Of a stretch of 64,000 bases of DNA, positions 36,735 through 45,478 are shown in pieces. A program made the translations under genes and the position numbers. Each line of letters opens with the position of its first letter. Within the stretch, counting starts at the first letter, position 1. The stretch comes from CALLPQ01 sp039819545 (GTDB taxonomy: Bacteria > Pseudomonadota > Alphaproteobacteria > Caulobacterales > Parvularculaceae): NCBI GenBank assembly GCA_039819545.1, contig JBCBRS010000003.1, positions 124,001 through 188,000 of the forward strand, in the 5' to 3' direction. The notes beneath the pieces are model-generated. The model saw only the letters and a list, made by a program, of their open reading frames with translations. It did no database searches and was not told the origin of the DNA.

Positions 36735-38099
36735 ATGATGACGGAGATTGGGGCAACCATCTTTGCGCGGGCGAGCGCGCCCGGGCGCGCTGGTGTTGCG
36801 GTGTTTCGTGTCTCAGGGCCGCGCGTTGCAGATCTCGTCTCTGCCCTGACCACCAAACCGCTTGTGCCCCGTATGGCTCATCACCGCGTGATCCATGCCC
36901 ATGATGGATCGGTGATTGACCACGGCATCATGGTATATTTTCAAGGCCCGGCAAGTTTTACTGGCGAAGACGTCCTGGAGCTTCACCTCCATGGTGCGCC
37001 AGCCGTTGCGCGGGCGTTGTTTCGCACCCTGGAAGAAGCGGGGTGCGTGTTGGCAGAGCCTGGTGAATTTTCCTTACGAGCCTTGCAAAATGGAAAGATG
37101 GACCTGGCGGCCGCCGAGGGGCTTAGCGATCTGTTGGCCGCCGAGACGGACGGGCAACGCCATCAAGCCTTGCGGCAGTATGGCGGGGCGTTGTCGGATC
37201 AGGCTACGGCATGGCGCACGGATCTTATCAAGATATTGGCTTCCATCGCAGCGGATATCGATTTTCCTGATGAAGAGGATGTCCCTGCCGACGTTATTCG
37301 GTCAGCAACCCTAACGCTTGAGCACCTGACGGCGACATTATCGCGGGCGTTAGAGACAGCCGATTATGCCCTGCGTGTGAGAGAGGGTGTTACCATTGCG
37401 TTGATTGGGGCGCCGAATGCCGGGAAATCAAGTCTGCTGAACAGACTGGCTGGGTCTGACCTTGCTATCGTCTCCGATGAGCCAGGGACGACCCGTGACA
37501 TTGTGGAAACGCCCCTGGAGATTGCCGGACAGTTGGTGCGCGTTGCTGACACCGCTGGTATTCGTCTGGAAACTGAGAGCGCGATTGAGAAAGAGGGTAT
37601 TCGCCGGACGATGGTCTGTGCGCAGGAAGCGGATCGGCGGGTGCTGGTGGTTGATGCGAGTGAAGCTGACTTCACTGTTTCACGTGAAACAATCGACCTG
37701 CTGCAATCGGACGATGTGATCTTGCTCAACAAGGCCGATCAACAGATTACAGGCGCGCTTCGAAGCGCTGCAGAAGCCCTGGCAAAACAGACCAAGACCG
37801 CGTTGCTTACCCTATCGGCGAAAACTGGCGACGGCGTTACCGCCCTCACCGACTATCTTGCGGAAGACTTTAACGAGACAGCGGGCAGCCCCGCCCTCCT
37901 GACCCGTGAGCGTCATGTGAGCCACGTTCGTCAGGCGCGCGATGCATTAGGGCGAGCCAAAGAAAATTTACATAAGGTCCCGGAACTGGCCGCAGAAGAT
38001 ATTCGTCTTGCAGCCCGCGCTTTCGATCACATTACCGGGAAAATTCATGTGGAGGAGGTTCTGGGTGACGTCTTCTCCAATTTTTGCATCGGAAAATAA
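36735..38099 (+). CDS. mnmE: tRNA modification GTPase MnmE
   Basis: 454 residues. The N-terminal formyl-THF-binding domain starts ATIFARASAPGRAGVAVFRVSG; the inserted G domain has G1 GAPNAGKSS, DEPGTTRD, DTAGIR and NKAD; the C-terminus ends in FCIGK, whose cysteine is characteristic. With MnmG it makes 5-carboxymethylaminomethyluridine at wobble U34. A parS site is embedded at 37676-37691. First of mnmE-mnmG-rsmG-parA-parB. Confidence 0.97.
   Translation: MMTEIGATIFARASAPGRAGVAVFRVSGPRVADLVSALTTKPLVPRMAHHRVIHAHDGSVIDHGIMVYFQGPASFTGEDVLELHLHGAPAVARALFRTLEEAGCVLAEPGEFSLRALQNGKMDLAAAEGLSDLLAAETDGQRHQALRQYGGALSDQATAWRTDLIKILASIAADIDFPDEEDVPADVIRSATLTLEHLTATLSRALETADYALRVREGVTIALIGAPNAGKSSLLNRLAGSDLAIVSDEPGTTRDIVETPLEIAGQLVRVADTAGIRLETESAIEKEGIRRTMVCAQEADRRVLVVDASEADFTVSRETIDLLQSDDVILLNKADQQITGALRSAAEALAKQTKTALLTLSAKTGDGVTALTDYLAEDFNETAGSPALLTRERHVSHVRQARDALGRAKENLHKVPELAAEDIRLAARAFDHITGKIHVEEVLGDVFSNFCIGK
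37676..37691. promoter_or_regulatory. parS: parS centromere site 1, inside mnmE
   Basis: TGTTTCACGTGAAACA, a perfect 16-bp palindrome identical to the bacterial parS consensus bound by ParB. It is read through as part of the mnmE coding sequence (Thr-Val-Ser-Arg-Glu-Thr). Confidence 0.93.
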
Positions 38100-38112
38100 G
38101 TGCGTGCGCCCA

Positions 38113-38128
38113 TGTTTCACGTGAAACA
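38113..38128. promoter_or_regulatory. parS: parS centromere site 2, between mnmE and mnmG
   Basis: TGTTTCACGTGAAACA, a perfect palindrome, 14 nt after the mnmE stop and 53 nt before the mnmG start. Confidence 0.95.
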
Positions 38129-38180
38129 CTCAGTGTCTTCGCCTATATAGCGAACAAGACCAAACAGCTTGAGAGACGTC

Positions 38181-40091
38181 ATGGGATTGGCCCCTGAGCA
38201 CCCAATTATTGTCATCGGCGGAGGGCATGCCGGTTGTGAGGCAGCTGCCGCTGCGGCGCGCCTTGGCGTGCCGACGATCTTGTTGACCCACAAGAAATCG
38301 ACCATCGGTGAAATGTCATGCAACCCTGCCATTGGGGGGCTCGGCAAAGGGCATCTGGTGAGAGAAATCGATGCGCTTGATGGCTTGATGGGCCGGGTGA
38401 TTGATCAGGCGGGCATTCAGTATCGGATGCTCAATCAGTCGAAAGGCCCCGCTGTGCGAGGGCCCCGGGCACAGGCAGATCGGCGCTTGTACCGGCAGGC
38501 GATGCAACGAGAAATCGAAGCACAGCCCAATCTCCGCGTGGTTGAGGACGGTGCCGAAGCGCTCCTTTTTAAGGGCGAAAGAGTGATTGGCGTTTCCACG
38601 TCCAGTGGCGCCCGACTACCCGCTGCCGCGGTTGTTTTAACCACAGGGACATTCCTGAATGGTGTCGTCCACATGGGAACTGAGCGGATTCCCGCTGGCC
38701 GTGCCCAAGGGGAACGTGCGTGGGAAGCCCCAGCGGTGAGGCTTTCTGATCAGCTTTATGGCGCCGGGTTTTCGATGGGCCGGCTTAAGACTGGCACCCC
38801 CGCCCGGCTTGATGGTCGGACCGTGGATTGGGCAGCGCTGGAAACGCAGCCAGCGGACCCGCGGCCAGTGCCGTTCTCCTTTCTCAATGACGCAATCAGT
38901 GTGCCGCAAATCGCCTGTGGCATCACCCACACCAATGCCAAGACCCACGCGATTATTGAAGACAATCTTGATCGGTCGGCGGTTTATGGGGGCGGTATCT
39001 CAGGTCAGGGGCCGCGCTATTGCCCTTCTATCGAAGATAAAGTGGTCCGGTTTCGTGAACGCGATGCGCACCAGATCTTCCTTGAGCCCGAGGGTCTGGA
39101 TGATCACACGGTTTATCCCAATGGTATTTCGACGTCGCTCCCGGCGGACGTTCAGGCGCAATTCGTTGCAACGATCCATGGGCTGGAAAATGCTAAAATC
39201 CTCAGGCCGGGTTACGCCATTGAGTATGACTATATCGATCCACGCGCCCTTCATCACACGTTAGAGACTCGGCGTTGCCCGGGGCTGTTTCTCGCAGGGC
39301 AGATCAACGGCACCACCGGCTATGAAGAGGCCGCTGCCCAGGGGCTTATTGCCGGGGCGAATGCGGCGCTACTCGCGGCGGGAGAGGCGCCGTTTATTTT
39401 GGATCGGTCACAAGCTTATATCGGCGTGCTGATTGACGACCTTATCAATAACGGTGTGTCAGAGCCCTATCGGATGTTCACCTCCCGTGCGGAGTATCGA
39501 CTGACCTTGCGCGCTGATAATGCCGACCAGCGCCTCACGCCGATAGGGACTGAGCGGGGCCTGGTAGGATCAACGCGCGCAAACCTGTTCCACGTGAAAC
39601 ATCAAGCCCTCGCGCAAGCGCAGGATTGGGCCAGGTCAACCCTGCTCACGCCCAATGAGGCGGCAAAAAAAGGACTGAAGGTCAACCAGGATGGCCGACG
39701 GCGCTCGATAATCGACTTGTTGTCGTTGCCGGACGTAACCCTTGACCGGCTCATGCCGCATTTTCCAACCCTCAAAGCAATGGCGCCGACCATCCGCGAA
39801 CAACTGGCGTTTGAGGCACTCTATTCCGGGTATCTTGCACGCCAGGAGGCCGATATCGTTGCCTTCAAGCGGGATGAAGAACATCCCCTACCCGAGACCC
39901 TTGATTATGATGCAATTTGTGGCCTCTCCACCGAAGCCCGTACGCGGTTGAAGACAGTCAGGCCGGGAACACTTGGACAAGCCGCAAGATTGGAGGGCGT
40001 AACCCCTGCTGCGCTTGCTTTGGTGCTTGCAACGCTGAAACGTGGTGACAAAGCACGCGCGGCCCTTACGCGCGGGAATGTCTCGTCGTGA
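38181..40091 (+). CDS. mnmG: tRNA uridine-5-carboxymethylaminomethyl synthase MnmG
   Basis: 636 residues from the ATG at 38181 (GAGAG just upstream; a TTG 12 nt earlier is unlikely). The FAD-binding GGGHAGCEAA opens the protein; the GidA signatures GPRAQADRRLYRQ, GTPARLDGRT and the C-terminal GYLARQEADI are present. It pairs with MnmE to modify wobble uridine of tRNAs. A third, near-perfect parS is inside the gene at 39586. It overlaps rsmG by 4 nt. Confidence 0.97.
   Translation: MGLAPEHPIIVIGGGHAGCEAAAAAARLGVPTILLTHKKSTIGEMSCNPAIGGLGKGHLVREIDALDGLMGRVIDQAGIQYRMLNQSKGPAVRGPRAQADRRLYRQAMQREIEAQPNLRVVEDGAEALLFKGERVIGVSTSSGARLPAAAVVLTTGTFLNGVVHMGTERIPAGRAQGERAWEAPAVRLSDQLYGAGFSMGRLKTGTPARLDGRTVDWAALETQPADPRPVPFSFLNDAISVPQIACGITHTNAKTHAIIEDNLDRSAVYGGGISGQGPRYCPSIEDKVVRFRERDAHQIFLEPEGLDDHTVYPNGISTSLPADVQAQFVATIHGLENAKILRPGYAIEYDYIDPRALHHTLETRRCPGLFLAGQINGTTGYEEAAAQGLIAGANAALLAAGEAPFILDRSQAYIGVLIDDLINNGVSEPYRMFTSRAEYRLTLRADNADQRLTPIGTERGLVGSTRANLFHVKHQALAQAQDWARSTLLTPNEAAKKGLKVNQDGRRRSIIDLLSLPDVTLDRLMPHFPTLKAMAPTIREQLAFEALYSGYLARQEADIVAFKRDEEHPLPETLDYDAICGLSTEARTRLKTVRPGTLGQAARLEGVTPAALALVLATLKRGDKARAALTRGNVSS
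39586..39601. promoter_or_regulatory. parS: parS centromere site 3, inside mnmG
   Basis: TGTTCCACGTGAAACA, 15 of 16 bases of the palindrome. In the mnmG frame it encodes Leu-Phe-His-Val-Lys-His. Confidence 0.85.
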
Positions 40092-40810
40092 CAGCATCGC
40101 CTTCGGCCCCGCCTGTGGACGAGGCACTTTCTATGCTCTTTAATGCCGATGACCTCGCAGAGGCCTTATCTCTCGATGGTGCTGTGATGGATCGCTTGAA
40201 TCGGTTTGATCGCCTCCTCGTCGAGACCAACAAAACCCATAATCTTGTTGCCCGCTCCACGATTGAAACGCGGTGGTACCGTCATTTTCTCGATAGCGCG
40301 CAACTTTTCCGTTTCTTGAGGGCTGACGATGAAACGATTCTTGATATGGGTGCGGGAGCGGGGTTTCCGGGGCTAATCCTCGCGGCCCTTTCAGAGCCTG
40401 ACCGGCGCTTTATTCTCGTGGAAAGTATCGCCAAAAAAGCAAGGTTTCTCACGGAGGCTGCAAATGCCATTGGGCTGGGCAATGTGAGGGTTGAAACTGC
40501 GCGGGTTGAGGCCCTCACATCCCTCCCTTCGCTCGATGGTATCACGGCTCGGGCCATGGCACCTCTGGTCCGATTGTTCGACTACGCCCATCCTCTGTGC
40601 GCCAGCCATACCCGCCTGATTTTTCCTAAGGGTGCGCGCGCGGAAGATGAATTGACGCAAGCGCGCAAACGCTGGCAGTTCACATGTGCCGGGGAGAAAA
40701 GTATGACCAGTGCCGATGCGTGCATTCTGATAATTGATCAGCTTAGCTGGCAAAACACGTCTGCACGATCAGCGCGAAACACACGGCGCCGGAGAACAAA
40801 TCAGGGATGA
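40088..40810 (+). CDS. rsmG: 16S rRNA (guanine527-N7)-methyltransferase
   Basis: 240 residues from a GTG start that overlaps mnmG by 4 nt. The SAM-binding motif DMGAGAGFPGLILA and the conserved HNLVARST and RHFLDSAQL blocks identify RsmG (GidB). It methylates G527 of 16S rRNA; loss of activity gives low-level streptomycin resistance. It overlaps parA by 4 nt. Confidence 0.96.
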   Translation: MTASPSAPPVDEALSMLFNADDLAEALSLDGAVMDRLNRFDRLLVETNKTHNLVARSTIETRWYRHFLDSAQLFRFLRADDETILDMGAGAGFPGLILAALSEPDRRFILVESIAKKARFLTEAANAIGLGNVRVETARVEALTSLPSLDGITARAMAPLVRLFDYAHPLCASHTRLIFPKGARAEDELTQARKRWQFTCAGEKSMTSADACILIIDQLSWQNTSARSARNTRRRRTNQG

Positions 40811-41619
40811 CCCACGCGTTGCGTACCTTTGCCATCGCCAATCAGAAAGGCGGGGTTGGCAAGACAACAACGGCCATCAATTTGGCTACCGCGTTGGTGG
40901 CCGTGGGCGAGCGCGTTGTGCTGATCGATCTCGACCCGCAAGGCAATGCCTCAACCGGTCTGGGGATTGATGCGGCAGACAGGCGGGTGACCACCTATGA
41001 TGTGCTGACCAACGGGTATCGTCTCGACGCAGCGGTCATGGCAACGGACATACCCGGGCTGGTCATCGCGCCAGCAGGGGTTGATCTGGCTGGGGCAGAG
41101 CTCGAGCTTGCCGATGTGGACCGGCGGCACTTTCGGTTGGGTGATGCCATCAATGATTTTGTGGCGGCGGCCCAGCGGGAAACCGGAGAGCCCTCCACCT
41201 ATGTGATCATCGATTGTCCTCCATCACTCAGCCTACTGACATTAAATGCCCTTGTTGCCGCGAATGGCGTGATCATTCCATTGCAGTGCGAATTCTTTGC
41301 GCTGGAAGGGCTATCGCAAATACTCCGAACGATCGAAACCGTCCGTACTCGCATCAATACAGAACTTGAACTTTATGGTGTCGTGCTGACCATGTTTGAT
41401 AAGCGCAATAATCTGTCCAATCAGGTGGCGGACGATGTACGTGCCCATTTGGGCGATAAGGTCTTTGATGCCGTGATCCCGCGCAATGTTCGTATTTCGG
41501 AAGCACCCAGCCACGGTAAACCCGCTCTTCTTTATGATCTTAAATGTCCCGGCAGCCAGGCCTATCTGCGGCTTGCCAGTGAAATCCTGCAGCGTGAGCG
41601 TACGCGCCGCGCCGCTTGA
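40807..41619 (+). CDS. parA: Chromosome partitioning ATPase ParA (Soj)
   Basis: 270 residues. The deviant Walker A KGGVGKTT lies at residues 14-21, with the LIDLDPQGNAS switch region and the VIIDCPPSL block. ParA forms a nucleoid-bound ATP gradient that pulls ParB-parS complexes apart during segregation. Coupled to rsmG (4-nt overlap) and directly followed by parB. Confidence 0.97.
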   Translation: MTHALRTFAIANQKGGVGKTTTAINLATALVAVGERVVLIDLDPQGNASTGLGIDAADRRVTTYDVLTNGYRLDAAVMATDIPGLVIAPAGVDLAGAELELADVDRRHFRLGDAINDFVAAAQRETGEPSTYVIIDCPPSLSLLTLNALVAANGVIIPLQCEFFALEGLSQILRTIETVRTRINTELELYGVVLTMFDKRNNLSNQVADDVRAHLGDKVFDAVIPRNVRISEAPSHGKPALLYDLKCPGSQAYLRLASEILQRERTRRAA

Positions 41620-41642
41620 CACCATTAACAACGGAACATCCC

Positions 41643-42620
41643 ATGGCTGCTTCTGCGTCTCCAAAATCCACGTCTCCTGCCACCGCAAAATCGTCAGGCC
41701 GAGGTGCAAAAGCCGGTCGCGGTCTTGGTCGCGGTCTTGACGCATTACTTGGTGAAAAACCGGCAACGGTGAATACGAGCCTTGAAGAAAATACAGGCGC
41801 CAGCGGCGGAGAACGGCAGGTACCAATTGAGTTTATTGGGGCCAACCCTGATCAGCCACGCAAGATTTTTGACGCTGATGCCATTTCCGACCTTGCCGGG
41901 TCAATCCGCGAAAAAGGTCTGTTGCAACCCATTCTTGTTCGTCCTGCACGAGAGAACAAAGACGGCATTCAATACGAAATTGTTGCAGGTGAACGGCGCT
42001 GGCGCGCCGCCCAAAAGGCGCAACTTCACGAGGTGCCGGTGATCGTCCGTACCCTAACGGACCAGGAAACGGCAGAGATCGCCCTGATCGAGAACATCCA
42101 GCGCGTCGACCTCAATGTGATGGAGGAGGCGGATGCCTATCACCATCTGGCACAATCCTATGGCCGGACACAGCAGCAGATTGCCCGTGCCGTGGGTAAA
42201 AGCCGCAGCCATGTGGCCAACTTGATGCGGCTCACCGATCTACCAGCAACCATTCAAAATGCTGTCCGTGCAGATATCATCAGTATGGGACATGCCCGGG
42301 CCCTTCTTTCAAGCGAGGCGCCGGAAGCCGTCTTTTCCAAGGTTGTGGCGGGCGGTCTTTCGGTGCGTGAAACTGAAAGTTTGGTGAAAGCGGATCAGTC
42401 CGCCGCCGACCGACCGCCAAAAACGGGGAAGGCGACGCCCACGCCAGCCGGTCACAAGGATGCTGATACCCGGCGTCTGGAGACTGATCTTGCCACGGCG
42501 CTGGGCTTGAGCGTTTCGATTGATCACCAGAAGTCCGGCGCTGGCGCGGTGACCATTTCCTATCTTTCTCTTGATCAGCTTGATGATGTCTGTCGCCGTT
42601 TGATGGGGTCCGCCGTCTAA
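41643..42620 (+). CDS. parB: Chromosome partitioning protein ParB (Spo0J), parS-binding CTPase
   Basis: 325 residues from the ATG at 41643 (GGAA 8 nt upstream); a TTG overlapping parA would add nine residues. The N-terminus carries the ParA-activating stretch GRGLGRGLDALLGEKP, the CTP-binding motif GERRWRAA, the ENIQR motif, and a helix-turn-helix (QQIARAVGKSRSHVANLMRL) that reads parS. Three parS sites lie 2 to 4 kb upstream. It loads as a CTP-dependent clamp around parS. No holA follows, unlike in most relatives. Confidence 0.97.
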   Translation: MAASASPKSTSPATAKSSGRGAKAGRGLGRGLDALLGEKPATVNTSLEENTGASGGERQVPIEFIGANPDQPRKIFDADAISDLAGSIREKGLLQPILVRPARENKDGIQYEIVAGERRWRAAQKAQLHEVPVIVRTLTDQETAEIALIENIQRVDLNVMEEADAYHHLAQSYGRTQQQIARAVGKSRSHVANLMRLTDLPATIQNAVRADIISMGHARALLSSEAPEAVFSKVVAGGLSVRETESLVKADQSAADRPPKTGKATPTPAGHKDADTRRLETDLATALGLSVSIDHQKSGAGAVTISYLSLDQLDDVCRRLMGSAV

Positions 42621-42661
42621 TTTTAGGAAAAGAGGGCGGCACCTTTCCTTCGTGAAACGCA

Positions 42662-42746
42662 TGGTGCCCCTGGCCCGACTCGAACGGGCACGTCCGAAGA
42701 CACTTGATTTTGAATCAAGCGCGTCTACCAATTCCGCCACAGGGGC
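42662..42746 (-). tRNA. tRNA-Leu (anticodon CAA)
   Basis: 85 nt on the minus strand including an encoded CCA. The acceptor stem GCCCCTG pairs with CAGGGGC; the D-arm reads GCGGAATTGGTAGACGC; the anticodon loop TTCAAAA sits on a CTTGA/TCAAG stem and gives CAA, which reads UUG; a long variable arm (typical of Leu) follows, then the T-loop GTTCGAGTC. Oriented towards parB. Confidence 0.96.
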
Positions 42747-42893
42747 GCCCATAGGCATACGTGTGCGGTTTGCGTCGCTATCACTACGCGGCATTGCTTA
42801 TACCGGGCACAGGCTAAATTGGTAGCAAAAAAATAAGGCGGCTTGGTCAAGACTGCCGCCGTCTTCAAACCACGGCTCTGATTGTAGAATTTT

Positions 42894-43610
42894 ATGACCC
42901 AGCATCGCGCGCCTGACCCCCTTACCGATACTGTCTCAGGGCGCGGCGGCCACGAGGGCGCGTCAGCTTTTTTACTATCGCTTCTGCGAGGCTTACACGC
43001 GCGGTCTTCAAGCGATGAGGCACCCAGCGATCCGCGATCGGACCGAGGCGAAGGGGCTGGCGACGCAAGCGTCACCCTTGGCGCCCTTGTGGCGATGATG
43101 GATCGACGATCTTACGGATTTTTGCTCTTGCTGTTGGCATTACCGTGCTGTCTGCCTTTTGTTTACGTGTTACCGCAACTTGTTGCCCTGCCCATGCTGG
43201 CGCTTGCGGCGCAGCTCGCCGCCGGGCGGCCGCATCCATGGTTTCCCACCCGCCTCGCCAATCGGTCGTTTGCAGTGGCACAATTTGAAGGCGTGATCAG
43301 CCGGGCGTCGAAATATATCGGATGGTTTGAACGCCTTGCCTATCCGCGCTTGACCTTCCTGACTGAGGGGCTTGGCGTGCGCATCATCGGAGCATTATTG
43401 ATTATTCCGTGTGCGTCAATTCTCGTGCCCCTGCCCTCAACAAATACGGCGCCCGGTATTGGTGTTGCGATTGCGGCCATTGGCCTGATTGAGCGCGATG
43501 GGCTTTTGGTGATCCTCGGCTTGCTGATGGGTTTGGCCTGGGTTGTCTTGCTCGTTTTTCTAGGCGCTGAAGGTATCCAGCTTCTAAAAGCCTGGCTTTT
43601 ATCGCGGTAG
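42894..43610 (+). CDS. exoD: ExoD family membrane protein
   Basis: 238 residues. After a polar N-terminal 65 residues there are about four membrane helices, with the family signatures GALVAMMDRRSYGFLLLLLALP and PFVYVLPQLVALPMLALAAQLAAGR. In Rhizobium ExoD affects exopolysaccharide synthesis and nodule invasion, but the biochemical role is unknown. The gene stands alone, with the tRNA upstream on the opposite strand and the his genes converging on it 10 nt after its stop. Confidence 0.88.
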   Translation: MTQHRAPDPLTDTVSGRGGHEGASAFLLSLLRGLHARSSSDEAPSDPRSDRGEGAGDASVTLGALVAMMDRRSYGFLLLLLALPCCLPFVYVLPQLVALPMLALAAQLAAGRPHPWFPTRLANRSFAVAQFEGVISRASKYIGWFERLAYPRLTFLTEGLGVRIIGALLIIPCASILVPLPSTNTAPGIGVAIAAIGLIERDGLLVILGLLMGLAWVVLLVFLGAEGIQLLKAWLLSR

Positions 43611-43620
43611 CCAGCGTTCT

Positions 43621-43971
43621 TTACGATTTTGGCCGGCTTGCCTTTTCGTGATGACCGGACGTGCCTTCACGCGCGGCGAGCACCTTTGTTACATCACCGA
43701 GAGACAGGTTATGCGCGGCGAGCAGCACGAGAAGGTGGTAGACCGTATCCGCTGCCTCGTTACATAGTGCTTCTTTATCCTTATCTGTCCCGGCGATAAT
43801 GGTCTCAACGGCTTCCTCCCCAAACTTTCGGGCACAATGCGCGGTCCCTTTCGCTAAAAGAGCCGCGGTGTAAGACGCATCGGGGGGGTCACTGCGTCTT
43901 GCCTCTATGGTCTCGGTAAGCCGGGCAAGGGTTGCGAGATCCTCTGACGTGAGGTCTTTGGGTACGCTCAT
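43621..43971 (-). CDS. hisE: Phosphoribosyl-ATP pyrophosphatase
   Basis: 116 residues. The MazG-like fold shows the EExxE-type metal site in KFGEEAVETIIA and the DTVYHLLVLL helix. It removes pyrophosphate from PR-ATP, the second step of histidine synthesis. Last gene of hisB-hisH-hisA-hisF-hisE; it overlaps hisF by 4 nt. No hisI partner is in the window. The C-terminal tail is basic and variable. Confidence 0.93.
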   Translation of the reverse strand: MSVPKDLTSEDLATLARLTETIEARRSDPPDASYTAALLAKGTAHCARKFGEEAVETIIAGTDKDKEALCNEAADTVYHLLVLLAAHNLSLGDVTKVLAAREGTSGHHEKASRPKS

Positions 43972-44738
43972 GAAATGAAATCCTGACGGACAGGCAGACC
44001 AGCGGCGCGCAAGGCTGCCCGTGCTTCGGCAATGGAGTGGGTTCCAAAATGAAAAATGGAGGCTGCCAATACCGCATTGGCACCGCCAACACGCACCCCA
44101 TCAACGAGATGGTCAAGGCTGCCGACGCCGCCCGACGCAATCACCGGCACGGTGACAGTGTCGACAATGGCGCGGGTCAGCTTCAAATCATACCCTGTTT
44201 TGACACCATCACGGTCCATGGAGGTGAGTAGGATTTCGCCTGCGCCAAGCGCCGTGACCCTGCGCGCAAACGCCATGGCGTCAATACCGGTTGGGGTGCG
44301 CCCACCATGGGTAAAGATTTCCCAACGCCCCTCCCCGACCTGGCGCGCATCAATGGCGACGGTCACGCATTGGGCGCCAAACTGTTCCGCGGCCCGGCGG
44401 ACCAGATCGGGATCATTGACGGCAGCAGTATTGACCGACACCTTGTCCGCGCCGGCCATTAACAGACGGCGGAAATCATCCGTACTCCGAACACCGCCAC
44501 CAACCGTCAGTGGCATAAAACACTGCTCCGCAACGCGCGCCACCTGATCCAGCAGGATCCCGCGCCCCTCATGGCTTGCTGAGATATCGAGAAAGCAAAG
44601 CTCATCTGCACCAGCGGCGTCATAGGCAAGTGCAGCCGCCACCGGATCACCCGCATCCTTCAGGTCAACGAAATTGACACCTTTCACAACGCGGCCATCT
44701 TTCACATCAAGACAGGGTATGATCCTGATATTCAACAT
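43968..44738 (-). CDS. hisF: Imidazole glycerol phosphate synthase subunit HisF
   Basis: 256 residues, a complete TIM barrel. The catalytic aspartate of strand 1 (IPCLDVKDGRVVKG) and that of strand 5 (ILLTSMDRDGVKTGYD) are in place, as is the phosphate loop ASGGVGS. With HisH it closes the imidazole ring and releases AICAR. It overlaps hisA by 7 nt and hisE by 4 nt. Confidence 0.97.
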   Translation of the reverse strand: MLNIRIIPCLDVKDGRVVKGVNFVDLKDAGDPVAAALAYDAAGADELCFLDISASHEGRGILLDQVARVAEQCFMPLTVGGGVRSTDDFRRLLMAGADKVSVNTAAVNDPDLVRRAAEQFGAQCVTVAIDARQVGEGRWEIFTHGGRTPTGIDAMAFARRVTALGAGEILLTSMDRDGVKTGYDLKLTRAIVDTVTVPVIASGGVGSLDHLVDGVRVGGANAVLAASIFHFGTHSIAEARAALRAAGLPVRQDFIS

Positions 44739-45478
44739 GCGCCGCGCGCCTCACCTGCAAGCCTCAGCGCCGTAGACGCATCAATGCGCCCGTCATAAAG
44801 GGCTCGGCCGATAATGACGCCCTCAATTGCCGTTCCCGCTCCCCGCAAGGCGGTGATATCCTCCGTGGACGCAACACCGCCAGAGGCAATCACGGGTATC
44901 GATATGGTTTTTGCCAGGCTGGCCGTGGCCTCCACATTGACCCCGCTGAGGGCACCGTCGCGACCAATATCGGTAAAGACAATCGCGGCAACGCCGTAGT
45001 CTTCAAACCGGCGTGCAATGTCAGTTGCCGTATAGCTGGTGTCTGTTCCCCAGCCAGCGGTTTTCACCCGGCCATCGCGCGCATCGATGCCCACGACAAT
45101 TTGGCCAGGAAAGGCGGCTGCAGCCTGCTGCACGAATGCGGGGTCTTCCACAGCGGCGGTGCCGAGGATGACCCTGCCAATACCAGCCTCCAGCCAGCCC
45201 TCCACCGCGGTCATGGTGCGGATACCGCCGCCAAGCTGGGTTCGCGCGCCCGTGTTGGCAATAATGTCTTGGACCCGCGCCCGGTTTTCACTCTCGCCGC
45301 TAAACGCACCGTCAAGATCAACGATATGAAGAGTATCAAAGCCTGCTGTTTCAAAGGCTTTTGCCTGCGCCGCTGGGTCCTCGTGATAGACCGTTGCCTT
45401 ATCCATCTCCCCGTGGAGGAGACGCACACATTTGCCGTCTTTGAGATCGATGGCTGGATAAAGGGTAAGCGTGGTCAT
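44732..45478 (-). CDS. hisA: ProFAR isomerase HisA
   Basis: 248 residues from the ATG at 45476-45478, whose ATGA overlaps the hisH stop; an ATG two codons earlier also exists. A TIM barrel paralogous to HisF, with catalytic Asp in YPAIDLKDGKCVRL and FTDIGRDGAL. It converts ProFAR to PRFAR, the substrate of HisF-HisH. The tight overlaps suggest translational coupling through the whole run. Confidence 0.96.
   Translation of the reverse strand: MTTLTLYPAIDLKDGKCVRLLHGEMDKATVYHEDPAAQAKAFETAGFDTLHIVDLDGAFSGESENRARVQDIIANTGARTQLGGGIRTMTAVEGWLEAGIGRVILGTAAVEDPAFVQQAAAAFPGQIVVGIDARDGRVKTAGWGTDTSYTATDIARRFEDYGVAAIVFTDIGRDGALSGVNVEATASLAKTISIPVIASGGVASTEDITALRGAGTAIEGVIIGRALYDGRIDASTALRLAGEARGAC

Noticed and set aside
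42640..42660. CGTGAAAC half-site after parB as a fourth parS
   Set aside because: Only one half of the palindrome matches; the left half has too many mismatches.
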